Assembly: GCA_022842825.1 (NCBI GenBank)
Contig: JALHOU010000005.1
Coordinates: 1 to 62,453 of the forward strand
Direction: 5' to 3'
Source of the DNA: Rubrivivax sp.
GTDB taxonomy: Bacteria > Pseudomonadota > Gammaproteobacteria > Burkholderiales > Burkholderiaceae_C
DNA length: 62,453 nucleotides
A program made the position numbers and the translations under genes. Position 1 is the stretch's first letter; every line of letters begins with the position of its first letter. The notes under the pieces are model-generated. The model was not told where the DNA came from. It did no database searches and was given only the letters and a program-made list of their open reading frames with translations. Of the stretch, positions 8,633-17,126 are shown piece by piece.

Positions 8633-8741
8633 GAGCCGGGCGGGAGTGTGCCGGATGAAGGGGCGCCCCCGCGGGCACCGGCCGCGGATGGGCTGCGAGC
8701 GTTTCCCGATCGATCCCGACGCTCCCTCCAAGGGCCATACG

Positions 8742-9725
8742 ATGAAGACACCACTTTTCTTCCAGCTCGACTCGCTTTCCGAGCCTGCCCTCGCCGCCGA
8801 GGCCGCGGCCGGGCTGGCCGGTGCGGCCGCGTCGGTGTCGCCGAAGTTCTTCTACGACATGCTCGGCTCGCGCCTCTTCGATGCCATCACCGAGCTCGAC
8901 GAGTACTACCCCACGCGCACCGAGGCCGGCATCCTGGCCAGTCAAGGCGCGGCCATCATCGACGCGGCGCTGTCGTGTTGCGGACCGGCGCCGGTGCTGG
9001 TGGACCTGGGGGCAGGCAGCTGCGCCAAGGCGGCGCGGCTCTTCCCGGCGCTGGCGCCGCGGCGCTATGTGGCCATCGACATCTCGGTGGACTTCCTGCG
9101 CGGCGCGCTGGCCGCGTTGCAGCGTGAGCACCCGGCCCTGGACCTCGCCGGCGTGGGGCAGGACTTCTCGGCGCGGCTGGCGCTGCCGCCGCGATTGGCC
9201 CACCTCGTCGACGGCGGCGCGCTGGTCTTCTACCCGGGCTCGAGCATCGGCAACTTCGCGCCCCCCGAGGCACTGCGCCTGCTGCGCGACGCGCGTGCAA
9301 TTGCCCGGTCGGGGTCGGGCAGCGGCGGCCTGCTCATCGGCGCCGACCTCGTGAAGGACGCGCGCCGCCTCGAGTCGGCCTACGACGATGCGCTGGGCGT
9401 GACGGCGGCGTTCAACCTCAATCTGCTGCGCAGGCTGAATGCCTTGCTCGGAGCGGACTTCGACCTGCGGCAGTGGCGTCATGTGGCCCGCTTCGATACG
9501 CAGCACTCGCGCATCGAGATGCACCTGGAAGCGCGGCAGCCCCTGGTGGTGCGCTGGCCGGTCGGCGAGCGGCGCTTCGCCGCCGGCGAGCGCATCCACA
9601 CCGAAAACTCGTACAAGTGGCAGCCGGCCGCCTTCGAGTCGCTGCTGCGCGAGGCCGGCTACGACGCGGTGCGACGCTTCTCCGATGCGCAGGGTTGGTT
9701 CGGCGTCTTCGTGGCGCGGGCTTGA
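8742..9725 (+). CDS. egtD: EgtD, L-histidine N-alpha-methyltransferase
   Basis: SAM-dependent enzyme that trimethylates histidine to hercynine, the acceptor for selenoneine or ergothioneine synthesis (327 residues). The SAM-binding motif VDLGAGSCAKA is near residues 87-97. The conserved early block YDMLGSRLFDAITELDEYYPTR and a late IHTENSYKW are characteristic of EgtD. AAGGG lies about 8 bases before the ATG at 8742; a further in-frame ATG upstream (8655) adds a non-conserved Arg/Pro-rich leader. It is divergent from the importer genes and convergent with the senA-type gene, so hercynine supply is encoded between selenium uptake and selenoneine assembly. Confidence 0.93.
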   Translation: MKTPLFFQLDSLSEPALAAEAAAGLAGAAASVSPKFFYDMLGSRLFDAITELDEYYPTRTEAGILASQGAAIIDAALSCCGPAPVLVDLGAGSCAKAARLFPALAPRRYVAIDISVDFLRGALAALQREHPALDLAGVGQDFSARLALPPRLAHLVDGGALVFYPGSSIGNFAPPEALRLLRDARAIARSGSGSGGLLIGADLVKDARRLESAYDDALGVTAAFNLNLLRRLNALLGADFDLRQWRHVARFDTQHSRIEMHLEARQPLVVRWPVGERRFAAGERIHTENSYKWQPAAFESLLREAGYDAVRRFSDAQGWFGVFVARA

Positions 9726-9779
9726 ACAGGGCATGGCGCGGGCGGCCAGGGCGGCCGTGAACCGCTTGGTCAGGCGCGC

Positions 9780-9806
9780 ACCCGCGCAACTTACGACGGC
9801 GCGGGT
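9780..9806. terminator. Hairpin between convergent egtD and senA, candidate bidirectional terminator
   Basis: ACCCGCGC (9780-9787) pairs perfectly with GCGCGGGT (9799-9806) around an 11-base loop, in the 94-base gap between two converging genes. There is no long T-run, only TTT at the end on the plus strand, so the efficiency of intrinsic termination is uncertain. Confidence 0.5.
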
Positions 9807-9819
9807 TTGCCCGAAGACC

Positions 9820-11196
9820 TCAGAGCGCGCAGCTGCGAAAGCCAACCGCCACGTCGTGGCGATGGGCCTGGAAGAAGTTGCGGTAACGCGGGTGCCTCAT
9901 GCGCGGCTGGGTCATGAAGGAGGCTCCGCGCAGCACCGGCCGGCCATCGAACCAAGGCGCCGAGTAGTCCCGGTAGGGGTGCGGCTCGAACCCGGCGAAG
10001 GGCTCGAAGGGCGATGCCGTCCACTCCCACACCTCGCCCCATTCGAAGCTCTCGGAAGCAGAGAGCGCGGCCCGTTCCCACTCGGCCTCGCTCGGCAGGC
10101 GCCGGCCCGCCCAGCGGCACCAGGCCTCGGCCTCGTATTGCGTAAGGTGGCGCGCGGCCTCGCGTGGGTCGAGCGGGGTCCAGCGACCGTGCCGCCAGCA
10201 CACCCAGCCGCCCGATCCGAGATGCGGTGCCCGGCGCAGGTAACGCGGTGCCAGCGTCTCAGCTCCCTCCTGCCCCTCCTGACCCTTCAGCGCCAGTCGC
10301 ACCTGCCGTGCCTCCCCAGGTTTCCCGCTCACCCCGATCTCCCCGGTACCTTGCCCCTGCAACCAGGCCCAGCCGGCGTCACTCCAGAAGCGACGTTGCC
10401 CGTATCCGCCTTCCTCCACGAAGGGCAGGAGGTCGGCCCAGCGCTTCACCTGGGCATCGATGCGGAAGGGCGGCATCCGCACCACCGCCTCGCCGACCTC
10501 GTTGTCGAAGGCGAATCCGCGCGGGTGCGCGGTGCCGAGCGTCCACGTGCCCGCGTCGAAGTCCCGTTCGCGCCCGGGCGCGGCCAGCGCGCGCGGCTGC
10601 CAGCGCGGGTCGGCGATGGCAACGCCCAGCCCCTGCGCCATGTACAGCGCCGCCTCGTGGTGCATGTCTTCGTGCAGCAGCGCCAGGCGGTGGAAGTACA
10701 ACGCCTCGTCCCGGTCGGGCAGGGCCTCGAGGCATCGCAGCGTCTGTGCCAGTTGCGCCGCCAGGTCGGCGCGGGTCGCGGCCGCCGACGGCAGCGGCAG
10801 CGACCAGCGCGTGGCGTGCGGTACGAGGCTGGAGTGATAGAGCGCGTCGGCGCCGGCGCGTGCGGGCGGCCGGCGCGGCACGTCGGGGTTGGCGCGGTGG
10901 CCCCTATGGGCCTCGGGGTTGCGCCCGATCCAGTACTCCTGGAACCAGCCGATGTGCCCGAGTTCCCACAACGGCGGGTTGAGCTCGGGACGTTGCGGCA
11001 CGACGAGGTCTGCCAGCGCCAACTCGCAGGCGGCGAAGGTGGCCAGCGTGTCGCGGCGGCTCGCCTGCAGCGCGAGCGCCAGCCCCTCGGCGCAGCCAAC
11101 TCGCGCAACTGCGGCATCATCGGCCGGTGCCCGGGACGCGCCGGCCGCCGTGGCCGAGGCGTCACGTCCGCCGGCTAGGCTGAGGTCGTCGTGCAT
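9820..11196 (-). CDS. senA: SenA-type selenoneine synthase (EgtB-like)
   Basis: Predicted nonheme-iron enzyme that joins hercynine to a selenosugar in selenoneine synthesis (458 residues). The N-terminal DinB-like half has metal-ligand histidines in LWELGHIGWFQEYW and in the block HEDMHHEAALYMAQGLG. The C-terminal half is a formylglycine-generating-enzyme/EgtB fold with VWEWTASPF, YRDYSAPWF and VLRGASFMTQPRMRHP. By itself the sequence could be an ergothioneine EgtB. The head-to-head senB-type gene followed by selD, as described for selenoneine loci of Variovorax, makes SenA the better call. An ATG at 11196 is used; a TTG directly before it is also open. Its 5' end overlaps the 5' end of senB by 6 bases. 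Confidence 0.85.
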   Translation of the reverse strand: MHDDLSLAGGRDASATAAGASRAPADDAAVARVGCAEGLALALQASRRDTLATFAACELALADLVVPQRPELNPPLWELGHIGWFQEYWIGRNPEAHRGHRANPDVPRRPPARAGADALYHSSLVPHATRWSLPLPSAAATRADLAAQLAQTLRCLEALPDRDEALYFHRLALLHEDMHHEAALYMAQGLGVAIADPRWQPRALAAPGRERDFDAGTWTLGTAHPRGFAFDNEVGEAVVRMPPFRIDAQVKRWADLLPFVEEGGYGQRRFWSDAGWAWLQGQGTGEIGVSGKPGEARQVRLALKGQEGQEGAETLAPRYLRRAPHLGSGGWVCWRHGRWTPLDPREAARHLTQYEAEAWCRWAGRRLPSEAEWERAALSASESFEWGEVWEWTASPFEPFAGFEPHPYRDYSAPWFDGRPVLRGASFMTQPRMRHPRYRNFFQAHRHDVAVGFRSCAL

Positions 11197-12240
11197 CAAG
11201 ACTCCCGAATTGTCATCGTGACGCCGGCGCTCGCCGATGCCAACAACGGCAACTGGCGCACGGCGCGGCGCTGGGCCGGCATGCTGGGCTCAGCTTACCG
11301 CGTGCGCCTGACGAAGGCATGGAGCCCGCTCGACGCGTTGGCCGGCGGCGAGGCGCTGATGATCGCGCTGCATGCCAGGCGCTCGGCCGCCTCGTTGGTC
11401 GCCTGGCGAGCGGCCCGCGGGAGCGCGCCGCTGCTGCTGGTGCTCACCGGCACCGATCTCTACCGCGACATCGACGACGATGCCGACGCCCAGCGTTCGC
11501 TGGCGTATGCCGACCGCATTGTCGTGCTCAACGAGCTCGGCCCCATGCGCCTGCCGCCGGCCTTGCGCGGGCGCTGCGAGGTGGTGCTGCAGTCGTGCGC
11601 GGCCCGGCGGCCGCTGGCGGCCAAGCCGCAGCGGAGCACGCGCGCGCTGATGGTGGGGCACCTGCGTGGCGAGAAGGACCCGGGCACGTGGTTCCGCGCC
11701 GTTCGGCGGCTGGCGCACCGGGCGGATCTGCGCTTCGATCACATCGGCGAGGCGCTGGAGCCGTTGTTGGCCGATGAGGCCCGAGCGCTGATGAGTCAGG
11801 TGCCGACCTTCCGCTGGCTCAGTGCCCGACCCCACGACGAGGCCCGCCGGCGCATCCAGGCCGCGCACGTGCTCGTGCACGCGAGCGTGATGGAAGGCGG
11901 CGCGCAGGTCGTGATCGAAGCGGTCCGCTCCGGCACGCCGGTGCTCGCCTCGCGCATGGACGGCAACGTCGGCCTGCTCGGCGCCGACTACGACGGTTAC
12001 TTCGATGTCGGTGACGACCAGGCCTTGGCAGCCCTGCTCGAGCGCAGCCGCGACGAGCGGGCTATGCTGCCGGCCCTTGCGCGGCAGATCGAGCGCCGTG
12101 CGCCGCTGTTTGCCCCCGAGGCCGAGTCGGCGGCGTTGCACGGCGTGGTGCGGCGGTTGCTGGCCGGCGAGACGCCTGCCGCGCCGGCCCACGCCGCCCT
12201 GGACTCGGCCCCCGAACCTTTCGCAGGAGACACCCGATGA
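11191..12240 (+). CDS. senB: SenB-type selenosugar synthase (GT-B fold glycosyltransferase)
   Basis: Predicted to make a 1-seleno-sugar from selenophosphate and a UDP-sugar (349 residues). It is GT-B-like with N-terminal VIVTPALADANNGN, then LHARRSAASLVAWRAA and the family-typical LTGTDLYRDI, GHLRGEKDP and EGGAQVVIEAV. These match the group first named TIGR04348 and later SenB. The GTG at 11191 is the likely start: it precedes the conserved first strand and overlaps the divergent senA. The stop overlaps the selD start (ATGA), so selenosugar synthase and selenophosphate synthase are translationally coupled, which fits direct use of selenophosphate. Confidence 0.88.
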   Translation: MHQDSRIVIVTPALADANNGNWRTARRWAGMLGSAYRVRLTKAWSPLDALAGGEALMIALHARRSAASLVAWRAARGSAPLLLVLTGTDLYRDIDDDADAQRSLAYADRIVVLNELGPMRLPPALRGRCEVVLQSCAARRPLAAKPQRSTRALMVGHLRGEKDPGTWFRAVRRLAHRADLRFDHIGEALEPLLADEARALMSQVPTFRWLSARPHDEARRRIQAAHVLVHASVMEGGAQVVIEAVRSGTPVLASRMDGNVGLLGADYDGYFDVGDDQALAALLERSRDERAMLPALARQIERRAPLFAPEAESAALHGVVRRLLAGETPAAPAHAALDSAPEPFAGDTR

Positions 12241-13313
12241 ACGCCCCCGACCCCACCGGCAAGATGGCTGCCGAACCGCGCCTGACCTCGCTCTCGCACG
12301 GCGGCGGCTGCGGCTGCAAGATCGCCCCGGGCGTGCTCTCGGAGATCCTCAAGGGCACGGCGGCGATGCCCATCCCCAAGGAACTGCTGGTGGGCATCGA
12401 GACCGCCGACGATGCAGCGGTGTACCAGCTCAACGACGAACAAGCGCTTATCGCCACCACCGACTTCTTCATGCCCATCGTCGACGACCCGTTCGACTTC
12501 GGGCGCATCGCAGCCACCAACGCCATCAGCGACGTCTACGCGATGGGCGGCCGGCCCATCCTCGCGCTGGCGCTGGTGGGCATGCCGATCAACGTGCTGT
12601 CCACGACGACGATCGGCCGCATCCTCGAAGGCGGCACTTCGGTGTGCCGGGCCGCGGGCATTCCGGTGGCGGGCGGCCACACCATCGACTCGGTGGAGGC
12701 GATCTACGGCCTCGTCGCGCTGGGCCTCGTGCACCCCAGGCGTGTGAAGCGCAATGCCGACGCGCGCGCCGGCGACGTGCTGGTGCTGGGCAAGCCGCTC
12801 GGCGTGGGCGTGATGAGCGCGGCGCTCAAGAAGGAGAAGCTGGGCGAGGCCGGCTACGCGCAGATGATCGCCAACACCACCAAGCTCAACACGCCAGGCC
12901 CCGAGCTGGCGGAGCTGGCGGGCGTGCATGCGCTCACCGACGTCACCGGCTTCGGCCTCGCCGGGCACGCGCTCGAGATGGCGCGCGGCGCGCGCTGCGA
13001 GGTGCAGATCGACTGGCCGGCGGTGCCGCAGCTGGCGGGCGTGCGCTCGCTCGCGGCGCAAGGCTTCGTCACCGGCGCCTCGGCGCGCAACTGGGCCGGC
13101 TATGGCGCCGAGGTCGCGCTGCCGGCCGGCTTTGCCGCCGAGGACAAGGCGCTGCTCACCGATCCGCAGACGAGCGGCGGCCTGCTCGTGGCCTGCGAGC
13201 CGCAGGCGGTGGACTCGGTGCTGGGCATCTTCCGCCGGCATGGCTTCGAGCAGGCGGCGGTGGTCGGGCGCGTGCTGCCGGCGGCCCAGCCCGGGCTCAC
13301 GGTCGTCGCATGA
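12237..13313 (+). CDS. selD: Selenide, water dikinase (SelD/SenC)
   Basis: ATP-dependent synthesis of selenophosphate from selenide (358 residues). The N-terminal catalytic loop is HGGGCGCKIAP, with Cys25 and Lys28 corresponding to Cys17 and Lys20 of the E. coli enzyme, so it is a Cys form rather than a selenoprotein. The ADTTDFF-like block (TTDFFMPIVDDPFDFG), the Gly-rich AGGHTIDS and DVTGFGLAGHALEM are the usual SelD signatures. It overlaps senB by 4 bases. No selA, selB or selC is seen here, so the visible consumer of selenophosphate is SenB; in such loci the protein is also called SenC. Confidence 0.95.
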   Translation: MNAPDPTGKMAAEPRLTSLSHGGGCGCKIAPGVLSEILKGTAAMPIPKELLVGIETADDAAVYQLNDEQALIATTDFFMPIVDDPFDFGRIAATNAISDVYAMGGRPILALALVGMPINVLSTTTIGRILEGGTSVCRAAGIPVAGGHTIDSVEAIYGLVALGLVHPRRVKRNADARAGDVLVLGKPLGVGVMSAALKKEKLGEAGYAQMIANTTKLNTPGPELAELAGVHALTDVTGFGLAGHALEMARGARCEVQIDWPAVPQLAGVRSLAAQGFVTGASARNWAGYGAEVALPAGFAAEDKALLTDPQTSGGLLVACEPQAVDSVLGIFRRHGFEQAAVVGRVLPAAQPGLTVVA

Positions 13314-13350
13314 CCCCGGGGCCGGCCGTGCCGCGCCGCCCTGCGCCCGC

Positions 13351-14643
13351 ATGATCGAACCCCACTGCACGGTGCTTCCGAACGGCGTGCGGCTGCTCGT
13401 TGGCCACGCGCCGCATGCAGGCACCTGCAGCGTGGCCGTCTTCGTGCGCTGGGGCAGTGTGAACGAGAGCGCCCGTACCAATGGCATCGGCCACGTGCTG
13501 GAGCACATGGCGTTCAAGGGCACGGCGGTGGAGGGCGGGGGCGGCCGCCGCGTCCGCGACGCGCGCCAAGTCAACCTGGAGGCCGAGCGCCTGGGTGCGG
13601 AGGTCAACGCGCACACCGACAAGGACCACACGGCTTACTACATGCGCGGCCTGCCGCAGCACGTCGGGCAGATGCTGCAAATGCTGACCGAGATCGTGCT
13701 GCACCCGAGCCTGCCGGCCGCCGAACTGGAGCGCGAGCGCCAGGTGCTGCTGCAGGAGTTCGCCGAGGACGAGGACGACCCGGTTTCCACCGCCTTCAAG
13801 CTGTTCGACAAGGCTTCATTCGGCCTGCATCCGGCGGCCCAGCCGGTGATGGGAACACGGCGCAATCTCGAACGCTTCACGAGGGACGACCTGGTGGCGC
13901 ACCGCGCCGCGGGCTACCTCGCCGGCCAGATGGTCGTGGGCGCGGTGGGTGCCGTGTGGCCCGATCCGATGTTGCGGGAGGCCGAGCGCGCCTTCGCGGC
14001 GATGCCGGCGGGCGCCGTAGCCGCGGTGGCCGAACCGGTGTGGCGCGGCGACGTGCTTACGCGGGCGCTGCCGGGATCGAGCCAGTCGCACCTGGTGCTG
14101 GGGTTCCCGGTGCCGCCGCGCCGGGCCGACGACCCGGTGGCCTCGGTGGCCGCCGCGCTGCTCGGCGAAGGCATGAGCTCACCCCTGCTCGACCGCGTGC
14201 GCGAGCAGCGAGGCCTGGCCTACTACACCGCCTGCTCGGCCGACGTGCTGGACATGTGCGGGCAGTTCGTCGTCGAGGCGAGCACGGCGCCCGACGACGC
14301 CGTGCCGCTGGTGCGCGAGGTGATGGCGCTGCTGCGCGAGCAAGCCGCGGCGGCGGCGCCGGCGGACCTGGAGCGGGCGCGCCAGCAGCTGACGGTGCGC
14401 GCGCTGCGCGCGCAGGAGCGCGGCCTGCGCTGGCTGGAAGATGGGGCGCTTGAGTGGATGGCCACGGGCCGGCTGCGGCCCGAGGCCGAGCGCAGCGCGC
14501 GCCTGCAGGCGGTGGGTGCCGAGGAAGTGCGCGCGTTCTTCGACGGCCTGCTGCATCACGAGCCGGCGCTGGCGCTCACGGGCTCGGTGGCGCGCGGCAT
14601 GCGCGACCGGTTGCGGCACGCGCTCGAGGCGCCTGTGACCTGA
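13351..14643 (+). CDS. M16 family zinc metallopeptidase
   Basis: Single-chain M16 peptidase of 430 residues, the size of one processing-peptidase subunit. The inverted zinc motif HVLEH is at residues 48-52, with Glu51 as catalytic base, and the third ligand is probably Glu136 in LLQEFAED. The C-terminal domain has SSPLLDRVREQRGLAYY, the conserved R/Y motif. It therefore appears catalytically complete. No signal peptide is seen, so it probably acts in the cytoplasm. It starts 37 bases after selD on the same strand and may be read through from it. The substrate is unknown, and a link to selenium metabolism is not established. Confidence 0.9.
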   Translation: MIEPHCTVLPNGVRLLVGHAPHAGTCSVAVFVRWGSVNESARTNGIGHVLEHMAFKGTAVEGGGGRRVRDARQVNLEAERLGAEVNAHTDKDHTAYYMRGLPQHVGQMLQMLTEIVLHPSLPAAELERERQVLLQEFAEDEDDPVSTAFKLFDKASFGLHPAAQPVMGTRRNLERFTRDDLVAHRAAGYLAGQMVVGAVGAVWPDPMLREAERAFAAMPAGAVAAVAEPVWRGDVLTRALPGSSQSHLVLGFPVPPRRADDPVASVAAALLGEGMSSPLLDRVREQRGLAYYTACSADVLDMCGQFVVEASTAPDDAVPLVREVMALLREQAAAAAPADLERARQQLTVRALRAQERGLRWLEDGALEWMATGRLRPEAERSARLQAVGAEEVRAFFDGLLHHEPALALTGSVARGMRDRLRHALEAPVT

Positions 14644-14650
14644 TCGATCG

Positions 14651-14672
14651 TCGGCGGCTTGCCGGCCGCCGA
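14651..14672 (+). terminator. Hairpin after the M16 peptidase gene, possible terminator
   Basis: TCGGCGGC (14651-14658) and GCCGCCGA (14665-14672) form a perfect 8-bp stem with a 6-base loop, starting 8 bases after the peptidase stop codon. No T-run follows, so this is a weak intrinsic terminator candidate or a 3' stabilising hairpin. It lies between converging transcription units. Confidence 0.45.
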
Positions 14673-14783
14673 TCGTCGCCGATCGACGAGGGGCCGACCG
14701 CGGGCGGGCGCGTTCGGCCTTTGGTGCGATCGGCCGTTCGAGCGACGACTGAACGGGCGACTAAATGGGCGATGAACGGGCGA

Positions 14784-15449
14784 TCAGCAGGCGTGCAGCA
14801 GCGCGACCAGTTGCGCCTGGCTGTGCGTGCCGGTCTTCTCGTACATCTCGCCCACGTGCGTGCGCACGGTGGAGATCTTGACGCCCAGCGCCTCGGCCGC
14901 GTTGGCCGGGCGCATGCCCTGGCACAGCATCTCGGCGAGCCGCGCCTGCGTGCGCGTGAAGCGGAAACGCCGCCGCATGGCGTCGGCGCGCGTCAGCACG
15001 ACGCGCTCGATGGTCGCCAGCACCCAGGTGGCGCTGCCGAAGCCCGCGTCCTGCACGGTCATCGGCTTGAGCGTGAGCTGCATCGCAGGGCCATCGGCCT
15101 CCAGCGCGAGCGTGGCGGTGCGGCCGGCGGCGAGCTCGGCGTGCCACTTGCTGATCGGCACCCAGCGCCCGCCCTGGCGCACGGCAAGGCGGCCGGAGGC
15201 GTCGAGCCAGAGCCCCTCGCAACGCTCGATGCGGCGCGTGGCTGCCGGATTGGACTCGAGCACCGTGCCGCTGGCGTCGGCCACGACGAGCGGGGTCTCG
15301 AGGTGCTGCATCAACGCGTGGCCGAGGGCCGCCAGGCGCATTGAACGCGCGCCGATGCCGGCCTGCGGTGCGGGCGAGGACAGGCCGGCGCGACCGAGAT
15401 AGGCCGGCACGACGGCCTCGGGACTGCGGGGGATCGACTGGAACTGCAT
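14784..15449 (-). CDS. LuxR-type HTH transcriptional regulator
   Basis: DNA-binding regulator of 221 residues. The N-terminal 150 residues contain a PAS-like stretch (LVVADASGTVLESNPAATRR near residues 53-73). The C-terminal GerE/LuxR HTH runs from about residue 160, with RFTRTQARLAEMLCQGM and VKISTVRTHVGEMYEKTGTH. There is no receiver domain. The ATG at 15449 was chosen because a near-perfect AGGAGGT precedes it by 4 bases. It sits between the selenium island and the exosortase-associated genes and is not clearly in an operon with either. The target genes are unknown. Confidence 0.9.
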   Translation of the reverse strand: MQFQSIPRSPEAVVPAYLGRAGLSSPAPQAGIGARSMRLAALGHALMQHLETPLVVADASGTVLESNPAATRRIERCEGLWLDASGRLAVRQGGRWVPISKWHAELAAGRTATLALEADGPAMQLTLKPMTVQDAGFGSATWVLATIERVVLTRADAMRRRFRFTRTQARLAEMLCQGMRPANAAEALGVKISTVRTHVGEMYEKTGTHSQAQLVALLHAC

Positions 15450-15620
15450 GGCGGACCTCCTGTGGCGATGCCTTGCATTGCACAGCAAGGGCCCCGCGGG
15501 ACGAATGACACCAAGGTATCCCTCGCGGGAAGGAGCTTCGGCGGCGGCGCGACGTGCGGGGCGCCGTCATGGTTGCGAGTCGACGCCTTGCCGCAGCCGT
15601 CCGGCTGCGCCGGTGCGCGC

Positions 15621-16958
15621 TCAGGACAGACGTGCCTCCAACTCCTGCACCGTGCTCTGCGGATGTGCCATCACGTGGCGCAGAGTGGCCACGTAGTCCG
15701 ACACCATGGACTGCATGAAATCCTCCTCGAACAGGGAGGGCCGATAGGCCCACTCGCAGTGCCAGTCGGTCGCGGAACCGACCATGTCCACGTCCAGCTC
15801 GGCCAGCAGGTTTCGGCGCTTCGTGGTCAAGGGCGACAGGCGCAGCCCGGCGACTTCGCTGTCGGTGGCCGCACTGTCCTCGACGAACTGAACCCAGATC
15901 GGGAAGACCGTATTCCCCGAAGGCGTCAATGCCGTTTCCCTCAGCAGCACCTCGAGTGGCACGCGTCCGTAGGCCAGCATCTTGCGGATTGACGAGTGCG
16001 CTTGCGAGCAAAGTCCGTCGAAGCCGAGTGAACCAGCGGGCCTCAGGCGCACAGGCAACATGCTGGTCATGTAGCCCACGATCTGCATGGCCTGCGCGCT
16101 CCAGCGGTTGAGCGTTGGAACGCCAACGAGCATGTCCTCTCTGCCGGTGCGCTGGCGCAGCAGCACGGCGAGCGCGGCGAGCTGGAGCGCGAACGGAGAG
16201 ACTCGCAGCCTGCCCGCCAGATCGCGCAGGCCCTGCATGAACGGAGCCTGCTGGTGGGTGTGCACGGCGCGGGCACGCCAGTCGCGATTGCCCTTGCGGG
16301 TGCCCGCAGCAGGCAACGCGATGGGCGGCGGCAGGTCTTCGAGCTCGGCGCGCCAGTACTGGATGTCGTGATCCAGTTCGCCCGCCTCCAAGGCGCGCTG
16401 CTCCCACGACGCGATATGGGCGTACTGCTCCGTGAGTTGGGGCAGATCGGCAGGCGGCCCCCCCAGGAGCTCGCGATAGAGCAAGATCCACTCCCGCACC
16501 ACGATGCCCATCGACCAGCCGTCGCACATGGCATGGTGGACCTGGATGCCAAGCACGTGGTCGTCGGCGGCGACGCGATACAGGTGGGCGAGGAACGTCG
16601 GGCCCGCGATGATGTCCAGCGCCTGGCGCCGTGGCTCGCAGAACATCTCGACGGCGACCTCGACACCGGCCTCTGGACTGGCCGCGTCGACATCGATCAC
16701 CCGCAGCGGGACTGGTTCGGGCGGCATCTCCACTTGGAAGAGCTGGCCCCGCTCGTACGACAACCTGGAGCGCAGCGTCGGGTGCCGGGCGACGACCTGG
16801 CCCAGGGCGGACTCCAGCGCGTCGATGCGCAGCGGCCCTCGCGCCCGCCATGCGATGGTCATCTCGTTGAGGTGGGCGGTTCGGTACCGCAGCGCGAACG
16901 CCCACAGCGAGCGCTGGGCGTACGAAGCAGGAGACATCGACTTGTGGCTGGGACTCAC
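15621..16958 (-). CDS. Stand-alone condensation-domain (NRPS C-domain-like) protein
   Basis: 445-residue protein that is almost entirely one condensation domain. The catalytic HHxxxDG motif is intact (VHHAMCDGWSMG, near residue 140). Other domain features are RHPTLRSRL near residue 60, VGYMTSMLPVRLR, and the C-terminal VPLEVLLRE region. Such free C-domains transfer acyl or aminoacyl groups from a carrier protein to an amine or hydroxyl. An acyl carrier protein gene lies about 2 kb upstream on the same strand with two exosortase-associated hydrolases, so a carrier-to-acceptor acyl transfer in polysaccharide or sorted-protein modification is plausible. No adenylation domain is in the window. 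It is separated by 168 bases from the hydrolase gene, so it may have its own promoter. Confidence 0.85.
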   Translation of the reverse strand: MSPSHKSMSPASYAQRSLWAFALRYRTAHLNEMTIAWRARGPLRIDALESALGQVVARHPTLRSRLSYERGQLFQVEMPPEPVPLRVIDVDAASPEAGVEVAVEMFCEPRRQALDIIAGPTFLAHLYRVAADDHVLGIQVHHAMCDGWSMGIVVREWILLYRELLGGPPADLPQLTEQYAHIASWEQRALEAGELDHDIQYWRAELEDLPPPIALPAAGTRKGNRDWRARAVHTHQQAPFMQGLRDLAGRLRVSPFALQLAALAVLLRQRTGREDMLVGVPTLNRWSAQAMQIVGYMTSMLPVRLRPAGSLGFDGLCSQAHSSIRKMLAYGRVPLEVLLRETALTPSGNTVFPIWVQFVEDSAATDSEVAGLRLSPLTTKRRNLLAELDVDMVGSATDWHCEWAYRPSLFEEDFMQSMVSDYVATLRHVMAHPQSTVQELEARLS

Positions 16959-17126
16959 GTCAGGGGCTCAAATCGTGCTGCGTCGGTTGCACCATGGCCT
17001 CGGAAGGCCGACATGCCATCCACCGGATGGGGGATGCGCCAAGCGCCGAATCCGGTCGAGCGTCGGCGCAGTGGCGGTGGGCGTCCTGGGGGTCCATGCA
17101 GCGTACCCTGCGGAGCCGTCACGCTG

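Noticed and set aside
9820..11196. Ordinary ergothioneine synthase EgtB
   Set aside because: The fold is the same, but senB and selD adjoin and no egtA, egtC or egtE is visible. SenA is the better, though not proven, call.
12237..13313. selD as part of a selenocysteine or selenouridine system
   Set aside because: No selA, selB, selC or selenouridine synthase is in the window; the gene is coupled to senB instead. Other uses elsewhere in the genome cannot be excluded.
14741..14786. Repeated GAACGGGCGA/GGGCGAT units before the LuxR-type gene stop
   Set aside because: Only two or three imperfect short copies at the 3' side of the gene; too little to call a functional repeat.
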